From the NCBI GenBank assembly GCA_024734555.1, contig JANPWX010000153.1, positions 27,501 through 91,500 on the forward strand: DNA of 64,000 nucleotides. The letters are read 5' to 3'. Made by a program: the position numbers and the translations under genes. Below are positions 59,673-64,000 of the stretch, piece by piece. Source of the stretch: Trochalopteron elliotii (lineage: Eukaryota > Chordata > Aves > Passeriformes > Leiothrichidae). How positions within the stretch are numbered: position 1 is the first letter of the stretch; the number at the start of each line of letters is the position of its first letter. The notes beneath the pieces were generated by a model. The model was not told the origin of the DNA, searched no databases, and was given only the letters and a program-made list of their open reading frames with translations.

Positions 59673-60150
59673 CTAGCACCATCCCCGAGCACATGGCACA
59701 GGACGGCGCTCAGGTAATTCTGGAATATTCCCAGCGAGGGAAACTCTAAAATCACTCTGGGCAGGCTTTTTGGCAATTATTTTGTTGCAGTTTATCTGCT
59801 CGCAGCACATCCAGCAGCCCCACCGCTGCTGCGCGCACAGCCGCGGGCAGGGGAATGCCCGGGGGAGGGAACCGGCCCCCTCCGCAGCGATAATTTTGGG
59901 AGAAATTCACAGAAACCTGCCGTGTCCCCACCCCGCTGCCATCCATCCCCCCACCCCAGCACTGTCCCAAGGAAAAGCAGGATGTTTTCGGAGGCCGGGC
60001 TCCCCCTCAGCCCCCTCAAACCCGGCGGGCTTGCGCTGCCCCGGCTCTGCGGCCTCCGGCAGCGGGGGCCGAGCATCCCCCGCTCTCCAGGCCGGGCCCC
60101 TCATCCCACCCGCCTGCCTACCCTCCCTGCCTCTCCCTGTCATCCCTGGC

Positions 60151-60222
60151 TGTCCCTGGAGCTCTGTGGCAGTCCCTGGAGCTCTGTGGCTATCCCTGGA
60201 GCTCTGTGGCTGTCCCTGGATG
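60151..60222. repeat. 20-bp tandem repeat in the CpG island
   Basis: Three full units of the pattern tgtccctggagctctgtggc (starts 60,151, 60,171 and 60,191), plus a partial fourth. First-base variants separate the units. Confidence 0.9.
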
Positions 60223-60265
60223 TCCCCGGCACTGTCGGTCCCCGCGCACCTGCCCGCACCCGAGG

Positions 60266-60529
60266 ATGGCCGCGGCCGCTTCGCACAGGCCGTGCTGCCG
60301 GGGCGGGGCCGCGGCCGCCCGGAAGCCGCAGCCGGGCGGGGAAAGGGAAGGGGCAGAGCCCGGGGAGTTCCAGGAGGGCTCCGGGAGAGCTCCGGGGGGG
60401 CTCCAGGAAGGGTCTAGGCCCTGCTCCGCCGCTCGTGTGGCCGCGGCGGAGCGGGAGCGTCGCCGCCGGTGCAGCAGCCTGGGGCTGAGGGCCGGGCCAC
60501 ACGGGTGGGAACTACGCGGAGTTGTGTAA
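60266..60529 (+). other. Possible first-exon open frame in the CpG island
   Basis: An ATG in good context (cgaggATGGcc) opens an 87-codon frame beginning MAAAASHRPCC. It is Ala/Arg/Gly-rich and ends in a stop overlapping a donor-like TTGT/GTAAAA at 60,526. An alanine-rich N-terminus at a CpG island is common in vertebrate genes. GC-rich islands are also open by chance, however, and long frames run on the minus strand here too. No downstream exon was identified. Confidence 0.15.
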
Positions 60530-60569
60530 AAATCCACCCCCAAAACAGCGATTTGTGCTCAATGACACG

Positions 60570-60990
60570 GCTGGGAATGTTCACCTGGAGAGGAGAAGGC
60601 TCCAGGGGTACCTCAGAGCTCCTTTCCAGTGCCTAAATGGGCTCCAGGAGAGCTGGAGAGGGACTGGGGACAAGGGCTGGAGGGACAGGACACAGGGAAT
60701 GGCTTTAAGGTGAAAGTGGGTAGATTTAGGTGGGATTTTGGGAAGGAATTCCTGGCTTGGGGGAGTGGGGAGGGGCTGGGCTGGAATTCCCAGGGAATTT
60801 TAGCCAGAATTAACAGGTTAATTTTAACCTGTGGCTGCCCCTGGATCCCTGGCAGGGCCCAAGGCCAGGTTGGACACTGGAGCTTGGAGCAGCCTGGGAC
60901 AGGGGAAGGTCTCCCTGCCCATGGCAAGGGGCAGAACTAAATCAGCTTTAAGGTCCTTTCCAACTCTAACCATTATATGTTTCTATAAAA
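60570..60990 (+). mobile_element. CR1 3' fragment
   Basis: Forward CR1 copy starting in the ORF2 end/UTR junction (ggagaggagaaggctccagg) and continuing through ggacacagggaatggcttta. It has the gaattcccag variant followed by a small insertion (near 60,795-60,830) before the gcccctggatccctggcagg block. The tail is ccattatatgtttctata. It lies only about 40 bp beyond the CpG island. Confidence 0.88.
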
Positions 60991-61069
60991 ATCAAAGGGA
61001 CCTTTGCACTGACTTCAGAGGGAAAAGATTTATCCCCATATTTTAACTATTTGTATTTATTTTCTACCA

Positions 61070-61165
61070 GTGGAAGGTGTCCCTGCCCATGGCAGGGGTG
61101 CCACTGGGTGGGATTTAAGGTCCCTTCCCACCCAAACCAGGCTGGGATTTTGGGATTTGCAAGGT
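61070..61165 (+). mobile_element. CR1 3' tail fragment
   Basis: A second, shorter forward CR1 end about 80 bp after the previous one: gtggaaggtgtccctgccca, gggtgggatttaaggtccct, a tail gctgggattttgggatt. Confidence 0.85.
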
Positions 61166-64000
61166 TGTGGGTAAGGCTGAAACAGAGGATTAGGAGCTAA
61201 ATGTAGAAGGAGAAGCATTTGGTAAATACAATTCCTAAACGGAGTCATGGAGGAGATAAAAAGGAGTGAAATGCCAGAGGAAAGTGAACTTGCAGTGAGG
61301 TTTATTTGAGGTAATAAAACTCAAAATAACAGGATACAAAATGCCTCTTTGCAGCAAGAAACTGCTAATTTTCAAGCTGGAGAATCTTTCAGAGACTCAA
61401 TCTGAGTTACGTCAGCAAAAATTTTATGGGTTTCTCTGTATGGTTCAGAAACTATTGCAAAATGGAGGAATCCTCGTGGGAAGGATCAGAACAATACTTA
61501 AAAAGTCATTGCAAAATTCAGGAGGTCATTTTTTTCATAGGAAAGGTTTGTAGATAAATACAGAACTAACAGCATTGGGGTAGTGCCTGTGTGTTAAATC
61601 TGATTCTAAAAGAAATATAAAATAAATATAAAATATGGTCCAATGTGCAGAAGGTTCCCCAATACAACTGAAAATAGTTGTACTGGGGCAACTGACATTT
61701 ACTGATGAGAAAGTGAAGCTTTTCCCTAATTCTAATAAGCTTGGATTAATGGTCAATTAAAAGGTGCTGCCACTGCATGTCCATACAAAGGCAGTGGCTT
61801 ATGGGAGGTTGATCCTCTCTCTAAATAAAAAAAAAATCAAGCTCTATACTGGATGGGATACCCTAGAAATAGTTATTCTAAACTGGCTGGAGTATTCTCT
61901 TTGTCCTGATATCCTTGTCAGAAAAGTAGCCAGTTCCTGAAACTTTATTATAAGTGGAAACCTCCCCAAAATACATATTAATCTTCTCTTCCTCCTCTCC
62001 CAAGGTGATCTCCTTATTGCCTGGAGCATGAAAATTGATTATCTTTAATATAATTTTAGTTTGCATTATAACAGGCTTGAAGAGGGAATGTAAAATATCC
62101 GGACTTTCTTAAATCCTACCATCTTGGGCTTTGGCAGTGGTTCCACAAGTTTTGTGTTTGCACTATAAAGGAAAGTTTCTCTGTGCTGTTCCAAACTTTG
62201 CTGCATTGGAACTTGATTAAGTGTCACATATTCCTGTTTATAAATGAGGTGAAAAAGGTGCTTCTGACCAGTGTTCTCCCTGCCCTCAGAATTATGAAAA
62301 TCTTATTCAAATCTCTGACTCCTCTGCTGGCCAAATTTGGATCTTTGTCACTTCAAAGTATCGTTTCAACCACTGAACTTTTGGATTTCCAGTCCTTTAT
62401 AATAAGGGACTGTGCCTTGTTAGATGTGTCTAATTTTCTCCCTAGAAGAATTCCAGCATTCAGTGATGACACATCCAGTCTAGTTCACTAATCCTAAAGC
62501 TTCTGAGTGAGTTTTCATAGCACTAATCCTGTAAGAAGGTACAAAATTCCTAAAACGTTTTTCAAGTCATGTCCAACATCTTTGTTTTTCATTCCAGGCA
62601 TTTTTCTCTCAGTTTTTATTTTACTTAAGCCCACTGCTTATAAGGCATTGCATCTCCTTTCAGTTCTTTATTTGTTGTCAATTGCTCACTTAATGTGGCA
62701 TTTTCAGGGAGAGGATGGTATTTCCCCAGGACTGGAACATCTCTCTGCAGTTGTCCTCCAGCACCAGCATGTGAATTTTGCATCCAAGTAAACCAAGGCT
62801 TGAACCAACACATGAACTTTGCAGTCAAAGATTGTGATGGGGTGGGATGGAAAAACTGAAAAGGAAGGGTTTTATTAAATGCCTTGAGATGTCAATTCAC
62901 AACCATTTCAGCCTGGATTAAATTCCTTGTTAAGGACTAACCTCTGGAAGCATCTCCTTTCTGCAACATCTGCTGTGGAGGAGAGACTTGGGCACTGGAG
63001 CTGGAAGGATCCTCTCGCCGGGCAGAGAGACAAACAGATGGAGCCTGGGGAAGATGCAGGATTGAAAACCACTGTGATTTGGACCTCACTTGTAGATCCT
63101 TAATTCCCCCCCAGAGAAAACTGTCAGATTGGAGCAGAGGCATAAAATATTTCTGTCTTTGTGTGTGTGTGTGTGTCTTACTGAGTCAGAGCCTGGCCTG
63201 GAGCACTTCCTCTGCTCCTCCGGCCTCTCCTCAGCTGCAGAGAGCCCCAGCAATGTCACCTGGTGTGAGTTCACTTCAACCAGTAAATAAAGCTTGCCTT
63301 TCACAGTTAGAGTCACCAGGAAAAATAAAATAAAAAAAAAAAAAATAAAAAAAATAGAAAGGCTGAATGAAACCAGAAACTGTGATTTCCTTTGCCAAGA
63401 CGCTCGTGTTTTCTCAGCAGCAGGGATGTGTCCTGCAAATTTAAATCTGGAAATGTTCCTGTCCGTGCAGAGCTGGGCACATTATGTGCTTTAATTGGCC
63501 CTGAAGGAGAGTGTGTGTGTGAAAACACTCCAAGTCTGGTTTCTTAAAAGGATTTTAATAATACAAGTAATCTTTTATACAAAACTTTTGTTTGCAGTGT
63601 ACTGGGAGCTGGTCTCTGTGTTTTAATGATGTGAAATGCTGGGAAGCCCCTGGGTCACTGGGAATCACTGGGAACTGGAGCTTGATGGGTGTGTGAGGGC
63701 AAGGAGTAAAATTTTGATGGCTTGGGTTGTGATGGGTATGTAAGAAAAGAGGTCCAAGGGTTGTTCTGAAGATGTGTCATTTTCTGGAGCTCACTCTTCA
63801 GTCTGGGTCAGAGCAGTTGGGACATTTCAAACCTCCCTGATTCTTTAAATTCAAGGGAATTCAGGTAAAACTCTGTACATTTTTACTTGCCACCAGCTTT
63901 GAAATATTTTATAACCCTCGCTAATAAATCTTATTTCTCTCCCTCTTCTCCAAAATGTTCTTCCAACTTATTTGATGCCACTTTTGGTGTGGAAGCACAG
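61166..64000. other. Unique non-coding sequence with T/G excess on +
   Basis: Repeat-poor sequence right of the CpG island. Its + strand is T- and especially G-rich compared with the left side; the 180 bases from 63,601 hold A 42, T 52, C 21 and G 65. Small frames at 61,341-61,553 and 62,183-62,491 read somewhat like protein, but no family or splice structure supports them. An A-rich patch lies at 63,322-63,357. This could be the first intron of a rightward gene. Confidence 0.45.
63161..63176. repeat. (GT)n microsatellite
   Basis: A short uninterrupted GT run. Confidence 0.85.

Larger units (their letters stand above)
59780..60530. promoter_or_regulatory. CpG island, probable (bidirectional) promoter
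   Basis: The only true CpG island in the window. It is GC-rich with frequent CpGs from about 59,800 to 60,525 and has sharp edges into AT-rich DNA. It contains GC boxes (60,300-60,310 and near 60,332-60,340), an ETS-type site CCCGGAAGCC (60,318-60,327) and a NotI-like gcggccgc. It has no TATA box. Such islands mark vertebrate gene starts. The change in strand skew on its two sides suggests transcription in both directions. The minus-strand LTR is on its left and CR1 stubs are on its right. Confidence 0.8.

Noticed and set aside
59119..59682. Possible target-site duplication of the LTR
   Set aside because: The bases flanking the best-guess ends do not match (caatt on the left, ctagc on the right), so the ends or the duplication remain undetermined.
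59770..60502. Several 100-215-codon frames on both strands across the CpG island
   Set aside because: GC-rich sequence is open by chance. The frames overlap on both strands, and the longest starts in AT-rich DNA outside the island with no domain.
61341..61553. 70-codon Lys/Leu-rich frame right of the CpG island
   Set aside because: It is short with no known domain and no convincing acceptor and donor pair. Kept as unique sequence.
62183..62491. 102-codon hydrophobic frame
   Set aside because: T-rich composition explains the Leu/Phe/Ile content. No domain or splice support.
1..64000. tRNA, rRNA, CRISPR, bacterial operon or prophage-like content
   Set aside because: Nothing with the needed structure was seen. 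The repeats and composition are those of a bird nuclear genome.

Overview
The window reads as nuclear DNA from a bird, most probably a songbird (passerine). The main evidence is about twenty-five fragments of CR1 non-LTR retrotransposons. They carry the avian CR1 3' end, with stretches such as gctgtggctgcccctggatc and the terminal gattctatga tail, in several subfamilies and both orientations. One LTR of an endogenous retrovirus is also present. Nothing suggests a bacterium, virus or plasmid. No rRNA, tRNA or CRISPR array was seen, and no coding exon could be supported. The long open frames are translations of repeats, of the CpG island or of chance sequence.

Layout. Positions 1-59,100 are non-coding, A/C-leaning on the + strand, and hold scattered 3' CR1 stubs. 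They also contain a 470-bp (CCCATT)-type hexanucleotide array at 17.6-18.05 kb and AT-rich tracts at 36.1-36.4 and 42.2-42.4 kb. A perfect 16-bp-arm palindrome sits at 42.38 kb. A near-identical segment containing a 39-bp minisatellite is duplicated 10,039 bp apart (43.16 and 53.19 kb). Several CR1-free stretches look like conserved non-coding (enhancer) DNA: 5.5, 10.2-10.5, 16.5-17.0, 22.3-23.3, 36.9, 48.9-49.3, 54.4-54.8 and 57.0-57.2 kb. Conservation could not be tested here.

At 59.13-59.67 kb lies an apparently solitary retroviral LTR on the minus strand. It has an octamer, a TATA box and a poly(A) signal in the expected order. About 100 bp further on, 59.78-60.53 kb is a genuine CpG island with GC boxes and an ETS site, followed by two CR1 stubs. 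From about 61.2 kb to the end, unique sequence on the + strand turns T- and especially G-leaning. This is the opposite of the left side.

Interpretation (inference). The island is probably the promoter of a vertebrate gene. The change in base skew across it fits divergent transcription: a minus-strand gene whose long 5' intron or flank fills the left 59 kb, and a plus-strand transcript running right. Which genes these are cannot be told from the sequence. No novel multi-gene system is visible. The items most worth following are the 10-kb-spaced duplicated minisatellite unit, the CpG island/LTR junction, the hexamer array, and the small dispersed repeats that CR1 does not explain.
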